This document shows, piece by piece, positions 30,561 through 38,670 of a stretch of DNA of 46,245 nt. The position numbers and the translations under genes were made by a program. This DNA comes from Collinsella sp. Its GTDB lineage: Bacteria > Actinomycetota > Coriobacteriia > Coriobacteriales > Coriobacteriaceae. The DNA is taken from positions 1 through 46,245 of the forward strand of contig DXMG01000015.1 in assembly GCA_019414325.1 (NCBI GenBank), read 5' to 3'. The notes under the pieces were generated by a model. It worked only from the letters and a program-made list of their open reading frames with translations. It did not search any database and was not told where the DNA came from. How positions within the stretch are numbered: position 1 is the first letter of the stretch; every line of letters starts with the position of its first letter.

Positions 30561-31028
30561 ATGGATCTCTCGAAAGCAAAGGTTTGCATTCCCAGCTCCA
30601 GCGGTGGACACCTAACGCATATGTGGCTACTCAAGCCTATATGGTCGCAAGCCGTCGAACGATTTTGGGTGACGTTCGACAAGGAGGATGCGAACTCGCT
30701 GCTCAAGGACGAGCGCGTCATCCACTGCCATTACCCAACAAATCGAAATATCCCCAATTTATTGAAGAACACTGTTCTTGCCTGGAAGGTGTTGCGGAAG
30801 GAGCGTCCTGACCTGCTTATCTCGTCTGGAGCCGCCGTGGCAGTTCCTTTCTTCGTGCTGGGCAAGCTGCTGGGTGCCAAATGCGTTTACGTAGAGGTGT
30901 TCGACCGCGTGGATAAGCCGACCATGACAGGTCGGATGCTCAACGGGATCGCTGACCTGTTCGTTGTCCAGTGGCCGGAGCAACTGGAAGTGTACAAGCA
31001 CGCCGTGAACCTCGGCTCGATTTTCTAA
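30561..31028 (+). CDS. Alg14-like subunit of a two-part glycosyltransferase (PssD/CpsF type)
   Basis: 155 residues. Alg14-like proteins anchor the catalytic Alg13-like partner at the membrane and bind the lipid acceptor. The family motifs IPSSSGGHLTHMW at the N-terminus and LLISSGAAVAVPFF near residue 90 are present. It starts on the base after the sugar transferase stop, with AAGGGGG as ribosome site. Its partner follows 11 bases later. Together such pairs add the second sugar of the repeat unit, by analogy with pneumococcal Cps14F/G. Confidence 0.9.
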   Translation: MDLSKAKVCIPSSSGGHLTHMWLLKPIWSQAVERFWVTFDKEDANSLLKDERVIHCHYPTNRNIPNLLKNTVLAWKVLRKERPDLLISSGAAVAVPFFVLGKLLGAKCVYVEVFDRVDKPTMTGRMLNGIADLFVVQWPEQLEVYKHAVNLGSIF

Positions 31029-31039
31029 GAAGTGGTCGA

Positions 31040-31525
31040 ATGATTTTCGTTACCGTGGGCACCCACGAGCAGCAGTTCAATCGCTTGGTCAAGGCTGTCG
31101 ACGAACTCAGGGCGGACGGGATACTTACGGAACCGGTTTTCATTCAGACAGGTTATTCAACATATGAGCCTATCCATTGTGATCACTCGCGTTTTGTGCC
31201 GTTCCATCAGATGAAGAATTATATGGAAGTTGCGGATGTGGTGATTACGCATGGTGGCCCTTCGAGCTTCATTGAAGCGATGGCGGCCGGGAAGGTCCCT
31301 GTTGTTGTTCCGCGTCGAGGGGACCTTGGCGAGCACGTGAATGATCATCAAGCGGATTTCGTTCGCATTGTGGCGGAGCGTCAGGGCGGTATCGTGCCTA
31401 TTTATGACGTTAAAGAGCTGCCTCAAGCAATAGAACGAGCCCGTGAACTTTCATGCGGAGCCTATTTTAAGAGTCATAACTTAGAGTTCTGTAAGGAGCT
31501 CTGTGGTTTGATTGAGGAGCTTTAA
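31040..31525 (+). CDS. Alg13-like catalytic subunit of a two-part glycosyltransferase (PssE/CpsG type)
   Basis: 161 residues. It matches the GT28 C-terminal domain: MIFVTVGTHEQQFNRL at the start and the nucleotide-sugar site VVITHGGPSSFIEAMAAGK around residues 70-90, then PRRGDLGEHVNDHQ. ATG 31040 places the conserved VTVGTH motif at the very N-terminus, as in homologues. It should act with the preceding Alg14-like protein at the inner face of the membrane. The donor sugar cannot be read from sequence. Confidence 0.92.
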   Translation: MIFVTVGTHEQQFNRLVKAVDELRADGILTEPVFIQTGYSTYEPIHCDHSRFVPFHQMKNYMEVADVVITHGGPSSFIEAMAAGKVPVVVPRRGDLGEHVNDHQADFVRIVAERQGGIVPIYDVKELPQAIERARELSCGAYFKSHNLEFCKELCGLIEEL

Positions 31526-31529
31526 CCCC

Positions 31530-32273
31530 ATGATACCCAAGAAGATTCATTACATTTGGTTTGGCGGTAATCTGCTTCCCCCTCTAGCTGAACGCTGCAT
31601 TGCTTCATGGGAAAAATATATGCCAGGCTACGAGATCGTTCGTTGGGACGAATCAAACTTTGATACTGATTGCTGTGATTATGTTCGCGAAGTTATAAGC
31701 GTAAAGAAATGGGCATTTGCAAGCGACTATGCGCGATTCAAGATTTTGTATGAGCATGGAGGGGTCTACTTAGATACTGATGTCGAGCTTTTGAAGCCTC
31801 TGGATGAAATTATTCAAAGGGGCCCTTTTATGGGTTTTGAACAAGATTTCAGCTCTGGTGCTGCCGGCGCTGTCGCTCCGGGGCTTGGCCTTGCGGCCAA
31901 TCCGGGGCTTGGCCTCTACAAGACTATCCTCGATTCCTATGAGTCTGATCACTTTATAAAGACTGGTGGTGTCTACGACCAGACCACTGTCGTTGTTCGT
32001 ACAACTGATATTCTAAAAGGTCTTGGACTTGAAGAAAAACCTGGCATCCAGGAAGTTGCTGGGATAACTATTTATCCAAGTGAATATTTTTGCCCAAAGG
32101 ATTTCCTTACGCATGAGATTAACGTAACTGAAAATACGTATGCTATTCATCATTTCGACGGATCATGGGCTGGACCGGCGACGCATTTTAAGCATAAAGT
32201 TATGAGAGCGGTTGGCCCTAGAGGGGTTATTCTTTTCAAGGCGTTTAAGCACATAATTAAGGGCGATCGTTAA
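31530..32273 (+). CDS. Glycosyltransferase with DXD motif (TcdA/OCH1-like, Gly_transf_sug)
   Basis: 247 residues. It begins IPKKIHYIWFGG, the standard opening of this family. It has WAFASDYARFKILYEHGGVYLDTDVELLK, where YLDTD is the metal-binding DXD motif (about residues 87-91). ATG 31530 has GAGGAGC upstream at a nine-base spacing. Base composition is AT-richer than in the sugar transferase or ugd. It overlaps the next gene by one base (TAATG). Donor and acceptor are unknown. Confidence 0.9.
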   Translation: MIPKKIHYIWFGGNLLPPLAERCIASWEKYMPGYEIVRWDESNFDTDCCDYVREVISVKKWAFASDYARFKILYEHGGVYLDTDVELLKPLDEIIQRGPFMGFEQDFSSGAAGAVAPGLGLAANPGLGLYKTILDSYESDHFIKTGGVYDQTTVVVRTTDILKGLGLEEKPGIQEVAGITIYPSEYFCPKDFLTHEINVTENTYAIHHFDGSWAGPATHFKHKVMRAVGPRGVILFKAFKHIIKGDR

Positions 32274-33169
32274 TGGGCAACACATTATTAACGATATTTA
32301 CACCGACCTATAATCGTATTAATGAGCTTGAGCGCCTGTATTCATCACTAATATCTCAGACCGACTTTCGATTCGAATGGCTCATTGTGGATGATGGATC
32401 GACTGACGATACTGAGAACATGGTTGTCTCTTGGTTAGACACGTCGCCCTTTCCTATTCGATATATCAAGCAGCCGAACTCTGGAAAACACGTTGCACAT
32501 AATCATGGTGCCACAGAGGCATCTGGAGAATATTTTATTTGCGTTGACTCGGACGACTGGCTTGAGCCCAACGCCGTGGAGACTATCTTGCACGACATAA
32601 CAGCTTTGGATACGGAAGAAGGTCTTCTGTATCCAAAGCTGTTTGCTGCGCAAACAGCTTTGGATACATGGTTTCCCGATGGCGCTGACAAGATTGAGCT
32701 TGCCGATATGCGCATGAAATACGGTCTCGTCATCGAGACGGCGATTGTCTTTAACACTGATGTTTTAAGGCGGCATCCATTTCCCGTTGTTCAGGGCGAG
32801 CGTTTCATTCCTGAAGGCTCGGCTTACTACGACTTCGTTGCTCCCGAGCTGTTTTGCGTGCACAACGAACCCTTCTACAGATGTGAATACCTCGAGGAAG
32901 GTCTCACCAAAAACATCTGGAAGAATTGGCTGGGCAGCCCCGTGGGTACGCGCATGGCACTTGTCAAGCGACATGAATCTGCCAGGCGGTACTCGAGCGT
33001 CCGAGCGCTGAGGGAAAGGATTTCGGCCCTCGTCGGAATCGAGTCCCTGAACATGGCGGTCGCTGAGCCCGTCTTCTCCAGAATCGATTCTAATAGGGTA
33101 TTGGCCCTCCTTGTATTCCCCTTGTCTGTGCTGGTCGAAAGGAGACGTTTTGGAAGGAAAGTATCTTGA
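32273..33169 (+). CDS. Family 2 glycosyltransferase
   Basis: 298 residues. The GT-A fold is evident from TIFTPTYNRINELERL, WLIVDDGSTDDT and the DXD-like ICVDSDDWLEPNA. The middle (FPDGADKIELADM.., EGSAYYDF) is typical of GT2 enzymes in O-antigen and capsule loci. The C-terminus has a weakly hydrophobic stretch (LALLVFPLSVLV). It overlaps the polymerase gene by four bases. Product specificity unknown. Confidence 0.92.
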   Translation: MGNTLLTIFTPTYNRINELERLYSSLISQTDFRFEWLIVDDGSTDDTENMVVSWLDTSPFPIRYIKQPNSGKHVAHNHGATEASGEYFICVDSDDWLEPNAVETILHDITALDTEEGLLYPKLFAAQTALDTWFPDGADKIELADMRMKYGLVIETAIVFNTDVLRRHPFPVVQGERFIPEGSAYYDFVAPELFCVHNEPFYRCEYLEEGLTKNIWKNWLGSPVGTRMALVKRHESARRYSSVRALRERISALVGIESLNMAVAEPVFSRIDSNRVLALLVFPLSVLVERRRFGRKVS

Positions 33170-34308
33170 TTAAGCGCAAGGCTGCCATAAAGCAATACAC
33201 CGACATGAATGCGGGGAACGTTTCCTCCATGAGAGTCGTGGACCTTCTGTACTGCGCGTATCTTTTCTCGGTCGTGTTTATGAGCACGCTTGGCCTGAGC
33301 GCTGGTGACGATATTTATGTCGCCTGCGTCGGGCTCGGTGCCGCATTCGCGGTTATTAGGTTTCTTGCTATGGACTTTGATCCGCGCTTCTTCTTGATTG
33401 CAATGGGTCTTGCGGCCCTCGGCGTCATCGAGTTGGTTGTTAGCAAACGGTTCACCCTGCTACTTACGGTCATGCTGTTGGTTGGCGCCAAGGACATTGA
33501 TATCAAGAGGGTGCTACTTACATTTCTGACCGCGAAAATCGTAGGACTTCTTTTCGTAGTGCTGTTTGCCGCTACGGGTATTTATGAAGTTGAATTTTAC
33601 CAGTATTATAAAATGGCGACAGACACATACATTCAGCGAGTCCTTGTAAACGGCTCCTCTACCAACGTCATGCACTTGTCTTTTCTCACGGTCGTCTTCT
33701 TGACGCTCTATATGAAAAGGGGAAATTGCGGAATTATCGTCTACCTCGTGTTTGCCGTTTTGAACATCTTGTGTGAATACATCACGGGCAGTTACATCGG
33801 CCTGTTCCTCGGCATGGGTGGTCTGCTCCTGTTCTATGTACTTCAGCATTCAGGGAAGATAAGGGAACTGTTCGTCAGGTTCTCAACGGCCGTGCTCCCG
33901 CTTCTTATCGCATTTTCGTTCGGCACTGCGTTGCTCTATGGGAGAAACGGTTTTATCGGCGTTCTCGATAGGATTTTTCAGGGTCGTATCTATTACAACA
34001 ACTTCTTTCTCAGTAACTACACGGCAAGCCCATTCGGTCATGGCATGCTGACCTCAGAGGGTAATTTTGACAATAGCTACGTCTTCGTCTTCGTTGCCTA
34101 CGGATTAATTGCCTTCATTTTGCTATTCGGATCAATGCAGTTAATTGTTAAACGGCTTAAAGAAACACGCGATTGGGCATCTCTTGCATTTGTGGTTATT
34201 TACATGATTGCAGCTCTGAGTGAAAGTTTTTACCCGGCTGCTGCTGTCAATCCATCCTTATTTCTGCTTGTTCCATTATTTAGCTTTAATGGGCATTTTG
34301 ATATATGA
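33166..34308 (+). CDS. Polysaccharide polymerase, Wzy-like integral membrane protein
   Basis: 380 residues from TTG 33166, with an AAGGA site seven bases upstream and a four-base overlap with the preceding stop. About ten hydrophobic segments are visible, with a large hydrophilic loop near residues 275-310 (YYNNFFLSNYTASPFGHGM), as in O-antigen polymerases of the Wzy class. Wzy proteins have little sequence conservation, so the assignment rests on topology and on position among glycosyltransferases and a flippase. ATG 33205 is an alternative start. It would join repeat units outside the membrane. Confidence 0.75.
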   Translation: MIKRKAAIKQYTDMNAGNVSSMRVVDLLYCAYLFSVVFMSTLGLSAGDDIYVACVGLGAAFAVIRFLAMDFDPRFFLIAMGLAALGVIELVVSKRFTLLLTVMLLVGAKDIDIKRVLLTFLTAKIVGLLFVVLFAATGIYEVEFYQYYKMATDTYIQRVLVNGSSTNVMHLSFLTVVFLTLYMKRGNCGIIVYLVFAVLNILCEYITGSYIGLFLGMGGLLLFYVLQHSGKIRELFVRFSTAVLPLLIAFSFGTALLYGRNGFIGVLDRIFQGRIYYNNFFLSNYTASPFGHGMLTSEGNFDNSYVFVFVAYGLIAFILLFGSMQLIVKRLKETRDWASLAFVVIYMIAALSESFYPAAAVNPSLFLLVPLFSFNGHFDI

Positions 34309-34383
34309 AGCAGGGCTGCGTCCTGAATAAACAATCTACTTTATAAAACCTTGAAACCTTGTTCGTGATGGGAATAGCTTACC

Positions 34384-34545
34384 ATGTCACAAGAAATATC
34401 GTATTCATCTAGCGAAGGCAGCTTTGCACCAGTTGCGATTATAACGTTGAGTAGAATCGAGTGCCTAAAAACAACGATTGATTCTCTCGGTAGATGCCAT
34501 TGTGCCGAGTACACTGACGTCTTCCCTCCTTGCGCTCGCATTTAA
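34384..34545 (+). pseudogene. 5' fragment of a glycosyltransferase gene
   Basis: 53 codons from ATG 34384. The segment FAPVAIITLSRIECLKTTI followed by DSLGRCHCAEYTDVF resembles the opening of capsule glycosyltransferases of the kind that begin with an ITLNR-type strand. It then runs out of frame into sequence matching a different gene and stops at 34543. It looks like the start of a transferase whose remainder has been deleted and replaced by the polymerase tail downstream. Confidence 0.55.
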
Positions 34546-34816
34546 ATTTGGACTTGTATTTGCAGTTGGTGCAGCGTTTTTTATCTTGCTGCCATCAATT
34601 AAGAACTCTGTTGCAACGGGAAACTATTCTATTCTGTTCATGGGAATTTTGATGCTTACTTACTTCTCGACCTTTAACGGCATGGCCAATATTCCGGATG
34701 TCTACCACGTTATGGCTTTATTTTGCTTAGTGCTTAATCTGCTGGGTGAACGCACCTCTAAAAATGACTCTGTCGACTCCGCAGTCAGTGACGTTATCGG
34801 CCCGAAGGGTTTATGA
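34520..34816 (+). pseudogene. 3' fragment of a Wzy-like polymerase gene
   Basis: An open frame from about 34520 to 34816 encodes two or three hydrophobic segments (FGLVFAVGAAFFILLP, FMGILMLTYFSTF) and a hydrophilic end (LLGERTSKNDSVDS). That is how Wzy polymerases and similar membrane proteins end. The frame extends back to an ATG at 34478, but its first dozen codons overlap the glycosyltransferase fragment in another frame. I read it as the tail of a second, lost polymerase. A real small membrane protein of 112 residues is the alternative. Confidence 0.5.
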
Positions 34817-34817
34817 G

Positions 34818-35768
34818 ATGGTGATGTCTTCAGTGAATTCAAACGCCCCATTAGTCAGTGTCGTGATCCCGACATATTCACGTTCTGACATGCTGACTCG
34901 GGCATTGGAAAGTGTCAATTCCCAGACTTACCCCAATATCGAGATTGTTGTCGTAGATGACAATGGTAAAGGCACGAATCAACAGCTTGAGACTCAAGCT
35001 CGTGTTCTTGCATTCGAGACTCGGCCGGGCGTTGAATTGCGCTATGTCGTTCGCGAAAAAAACGGAGGCGGATCGCTTGCGCGTAACACTGGCATCGATG
35101 CTTCAAAGGCCGATTTTGTTGCCTTTCTTGACGATGATGATGAGTTTCTACCGCGCAAGCTAGAGCTGCAGATGGAACCAATGTCCGATTCAAATGTGTC
35201 GTTGACCTATGCGCACTGCAAGGGCGTCCAGCCCGATGGTACAGAGATTTACTACCGCCGAGTCTGCAACGGGGTGCCTGTTTTCGAGCAGGCCTACTGC
35301 GGCTGTATTGCGGCGACGAGCCAATGGCTGGCGCGCAAGGATGCGTTACGGAGCGTCGGTTGCTTCAGCGATACGCCTGCGAAGCAGGACTCCATTCTCA
35401 TGTTCAAGCTTTTGATAGCGGGCTTCCAGATTAGATGCGTCCCCGAGGTGCTCTCAGTCTACTACGATGACTTAGGGACGGTGAGGATAAGCACGAGCGG
35501 CAAGTCTTTGGCGGGGGAGCTGAACTATGATCGGCTCATACGGGAGTATTCTGGGATGTTTACGCTCAACCAAAGGCGTCGTGTAGAGCATGCGATGCAC
35601 TATCGCGTCGGCATGATGCTCGTTGGAATGAACGCGAGTGCTGAGGGCGCAGTCCAGCTGTTATCCTCGTTTGCGCTTGCTCCCTTTGCTTTTATACATA
35701 AAGCATATCGCGTTGTTGGTCACAATGCGAAGCAGGCTCTTAAGAAACTTAATGCTCATCGTGGTTAG
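34818..35768 (+). CDS. Family 2 glycosyltransferase
   Basis: 316 residues from ATG 34818. GT-A signatures: VSVVIPTYSRSDMLTRALESV at the N-terminus (split: VIPTYSRSDM and TRALESVNSQTY), IEIVVVDDNGKG, GSLARNTGIDAS, and the metal-binding FLDDDDEFLP. Start by the position of the conserved strand; ATG 34824 is also possible. It begins one base after the polymerase fragment stop. Likely one linkage of the repeat unit; donor unknown. Confidence 0.9.
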   Translation: MVMSSVNSNAPLVSVVIPTYSRSDMLTRALESVNSQTYPNIEIVVVDDNGKGTNQQLETQARVLAFETRPGVELRYVVREKNGGGSLARNTGIDASKADFVAFLDDDDEFLPRKLELQMEPMSDSNVSLTYAHCKGVQPDGTEIYYRRVCNGVPVFEQAYCGCIAATSQWLARKDALRSVGCFSDTPAKQDSILMFKLLIAGFQIRCVPEVLSVYYDDLGTVRISTSGKSLAGELNYDRLIREYSGMFTLNQRRRVEHAMHYRVGMMLVGMNASAEGAVQLLSSFALAPFAFIHKAYRVVGHNAKQALKKLNAHRG

Positions 35769-35775
35769 GAATTGT

Positions 35776-36678
35776 ATGTTATTAAGAAAAGCCGCTCGCT
35801 GTGTTAGGCACCCTTCGCTTGTTAGGTTCGAGATTGAGAGGCGTTCCAGGCTGCGTGAGGTCAGTAAATTTGATTTTCGCCCTTACATGAGCGCGCCCAT
35901 CAGCAATAATACATATATATCTCTTACAAGCTATGGGGCGCGTCTCAATGCGGTCCATATGGCCATCCGTTCCCTACTCATGCAATCAGTGAGACCCTCA
36001 AAGGTTCTGCTATATCTTGATGAGTCTATCCAAAGGGACACGCTTTCCGATGATTTGCTTGACCTTGAACAATATGGTCTTGAAATCAGAATGGGTTACG
36101 AGGATTTGGGGCCGCACAAGAAATATCTCTTCGCATTTCAAGAGTTCCCGGACTCGCTCATTATCACGGCGGACGATGATCTCATCTATCCAGCAGACAT
36201 GGTCGAATCGCTTCTCACGGCCCACGAGGCTGTTCCCTATTGCGTTGTGGCAAGGCGCTGCCATCTCATAGGGTTTGATGTTGCCGGAGATTTACTTCCT
36301 TATGAAAAATGGGGCTGGGAGCATAAGGACGCTTTTTCAGCCCCCAGCCGCCGGTTGCTTGCAACCGGCGGCGCCGGGGCGTTGTATCCTACCGCAGCTT
36401 TCGACCTCGCATCGCTGGATATAGAGGCCATACGTGGAGTAGCCTGGCCTGCAGACGACCTTTATCTCAAGTTCTTCGAGCTCGCCAACGGCATCGAGGT
36501 GGCATATGCTCCGAACAGACAGAATCATCCCTATCAATTGGAGGGTCCTCGTTCAGACGCTCTTTGCAACGCGAATGTGGCGGGAGGGCGTAACGATGCC
36601 ATCATGGCCGAGCTCATGTGCCGCTATGGATTGAGTCCATCGTATTTCGAGGAGGGATATCGTGTGACTTCTTCCTAA
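35776..36678 (+). CDS. Capsule-type glycosyltransferase of unassigned subfamily
   Basis: 300 residues from ATG 35776 (AGGA site). The core reads TYISLTSYGARLNAVHMAI, then LLMQSVRPSKVLLYLDES and IITADDDLIYPADMV. This is a GT2-like family recurring in capsule loci, with ADDD as the probable metal site. The middle domain GWEHKDAF and TGGAGALYP and the acidic VAWPADDLYLKFFE also fit that family. It follows the previous transferase after seven bases. Function within the repeat unit unknown. Confidence 0.82.
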   Translation: MLLRKAARCVRHPSLVRFEIERRSRLREVSKFDFRPYMSAPISNNTYISLTSYGARLNAVHMAIRSLLMQSVRPSKVLLYLDESIQRDTLSDDLLDLEQYGLEIRMGYEDLGPHKKYLFAFQEFPDSLIITADDDLIYPADMVESLLTAHEAVPYCVVARRCHLIGFDVAGDLLPYEKWGWEHKDAFSAPSRRLLATGGAGALYPTAAFDLASLDIEAIRGVAWPADDLYLKFFELANGIEVAYAPNRQNHPYQLEGPRSDALCNANVAGGRNDAIMAELMCRYGLSPSYFEEGYRVTSS

Positions 36679-36953
36679 TGTTCAGAATAGGTTTTCGCAA
36701 TCCAAGGCTAACGAATGACTTGAGACTAACATGCAGGAACTGAGGGGGATCGGCTCTCTCGGTTGACCGACGGCCGACATAGCGATTCGTTATCCTGAAC
36801 ATATATTCATCGGGAGGGGCGTATGTCAACGGTGGGATGCTGGCTACCTCGGATGCGTGAAAGACGTCATTGGGCGCGACTGAATGTTGCCTATGGTTCT
36901 CTCGTGCGTACGGACTTGCATCGCCATTAAAGACTTGATAAACCGATGAATGA
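36679..36953 (+). other. Non-coding remnant sequence between transferase and acyltransferase fossil
   Basis: No intact gene. Short in-frame pieces such as GGAYVNGGMLATSDA near 36810-36855 could be degraded hexapeptide-repeat or transferase coding sequence, but stops occur in every frame. It probably belongs to the same decayed gene as the next feature. Confidence 0.35.
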
Positions 36954-37150
36954 GCAAAGCAACGTTGGGCTGAGAAAGTGTTGGGCAATGACGCTTGGAT
37001 CGGGTGCTGCGTACAAATAATGTCCGGCGTCACTGTTGGCTCGCACGCCATTGTGGGTGAAGTGGTCGCGCGTAATTTCCCGGAGCGACCGGTTGTTGGC
37101 GGCGTGCCGGCGCGTGTAATCCACAAGAGGAAAGATATACCAGGCCATTG
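36954..37150 (+). pseudogene. 3' end of a hexapeptide-repeat acyltransferase gene
   Basis: The frame reads GNDAWIGCCVQIMSGVTVGS, then HAIVG, VVARNFPERPVVGGVPARVI and HKRKDIPGH before a TGA at 37148-37150. This is the classical C-terminal half of left-handed beta-helix O-acetyltransferases (WIG...GVTVG...VVGG.PARVI). No start codon or N-terminal half remains, and about three residues are missing at IVG-EVV. A lost acetyltransferase would mean the polymer has lost an O-acetyl group. Confidence 0.75.
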
Positions 37151-37177
37151 AGGCCGCTAAAGTTTGGAATATGGAAA

Positions 37178-38608
37178 GTGTCTAAATCAAATACGGGCAT
37201 GCGCAGTGCTGCCCTTATGCAGTTTGGGTCTAAGTATGTCAGCATGGGTGCTCAACTCGTGATAACAGCCGTGCTGGCAAGACTGATCTCGCCGGGTGAT
37301 TTTGGGCTTATGGCTATTGTCACCGTGTTCACTGGGCTATTCAGCTTGCTTTCTGATATGGGCGTGGGCACTGCTATCGTGCAGTATCGCGACCTTACGG
37401 AACGTGAGTATGGCGGTCTATTTGCATTTTCGGCACTTTTGGCTGCAGGGCTTTCTCTGGCCTTTTGTGCCACATCGCCGTTCATCGCCGCAGTCTACGG
37501 GGACGCCCGGCTTGTGCCCTTGTGCCTTGCCTCGGCCCCCGCGCTGCTGTTCTCCACGCTCAATATGGTGCCAAATGGCCTTATGCTCAAGGAGTTACGC
37601 TTCGCCGCCATTGGCGTACGTCTTGTGGCGGCTACAGTAGTCTCTGGAGGGGTCGCAATCGCGGCCTCCGCCTTGGGTGCGGGCTGCTATGCGCTCGTCC
37701 TTCAGACTGTGCTATCTGCAGCGGTGGTGTTCTTCTGGAACATCTTAGCGCGACCAATCAGGCAGATAAACGCTCATTTCATTTGCACGCTTAAGAAGAT
37801 ATTCTCCTATTCTGCTTACCAGTTTGGGTTCAGCTTGGTCAATTACTTCTCCCGCAACCTCGATAACATGCTCGTTGGCGGTATGCAGGGAACTGCGGCC
37901 TTGGGCTTTTACGATAAGGCTTATAAATTGACAACCTATCCCATGACAGCGTTCTCCAGTGTCATAGGCTCGGTCATCCAGCCGTTCATGGCAGAGCATC
38001 AAGACGATGTCGACCGCATCTACGAGTGCTGGATGCGTATCGAAAAGCTGCTCTCGCTAGTGGGTGTTGCTGTGGCGGTGGTATTCAGCTGTGCTTCGGC
38101 GGAAATCATTGCTGTCTTCTACGGGCCAGGATGGGAGCAAGCCACGCCGGTGTTCGCCGTGCTTGCTTTGTCGGTCTACTTCCAGATGATGGGCAACCCT
38201 TCGGGTGCGTTTTTCCAGAGCATAGGACGCACCGATTACATGTTTAAGGTTGGTCTTGTGAACACCGCGATCACCATTACCGGGCTGCTGGCGGGCCTGG
38301 CTGGCGGTTCCATCCTCACAGTGGCTTACGGCATCTTCGCAGCATACTGCCTTCATATGGTTCCTCTAGCGTATTTCCTAGTGAAACGTGGTTTCGGCAG
38401 ACCTTACTATTGCCTGCTAAATTTCTTGCCTGAGATTGCTGTTGGCATCGTGGGCATTGCTGCTGTTGCGGGAGTTGGCGCCTTTATACCCATGGAAGAT
38501 GTTTTCCTCTCTCTCATCGTAAAGTTGCTTGTGAGCAGCATTGCGCTAATCACTGGATATGCGCTCACTGGCCAGCTGAAATACCTCACGGCTCTAATTA
38601 AGAGATAG
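37178..38608 (+). CDS. Wzx-type polysaccharide flippase (PST family, MOP superfamily)
   Basis: 476 residues from GTG 37178. It moves lipid-linked repeat units across the membrane. About 12-14 membrane helices are predicted by eye. The N-terminal signature SAALMQFGSKYVSMG, then TAVLARLISPGDFGLMAIV, is that of PST-family exporters (lipopolysaccharide biosynthesis proteins such as WzxC), as are SDMGVGTAIVQ and the loop NLDNMLVGGMQGTAALGFYDKAYKL. The start is uncertain: TTG 37148, GTG 37178 or ATG 37199. It lies between the acyltransferase fossil and ugd. Confidence 0.92.
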   Translation: MSKSNTGMRSAALMQFGSKYVSMGAQLVITAVLARLISPGDFGLMAIVTVFTGLFSLLSDMGVGTAIVQYRDLTEREYGGLFAFSALLAAGLSLAFCATSPFIAAVYGDARLVPLCLASAPALLFSTLNMVPNGLMLKELRFAAIGVRLVAATVVSGGVAIAASALGAGCYALVLQTVLSAAVVFFWNILARPIRQINAHFICTLKKIFSYSAYQFGFSLVNYFSRNLDNMLVGGMQGTAALGFYDKAYKLTTYPMTAFSSVIGSVIQPFMAEHQDDVDRIYECWMRIEKLLSLVGVAVAVVFSCASAEIIAVFYGPGWEQATPVFAVLALSVYFQMMGNPSGAFFQSIGRTDYMFKVGLVNTAITITGLLAGLAGGSILTVAYGIFAAYCLHMVPLAYFLVKRGFGRPYYCLLNFLPEIAVGIVGIAAVAGVGAFIPMEDVFLSLIVKLLVSSIALITGYALTGQLKYLTALIKR

Positions 38609-38670
38609 CTCATTCTGATCGTTCCATCACGTATGGCACCTTGAAAACCCAAGATAGAAAGAAGATTCCC

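Noticed and set aside
34341..34541. 66-codon minus-strand frame near the transferase/polymerase fossil
   Set aside because: No domain or ribosome site; the plus strand explains the sequence as glycosyltransferase coding remnant.
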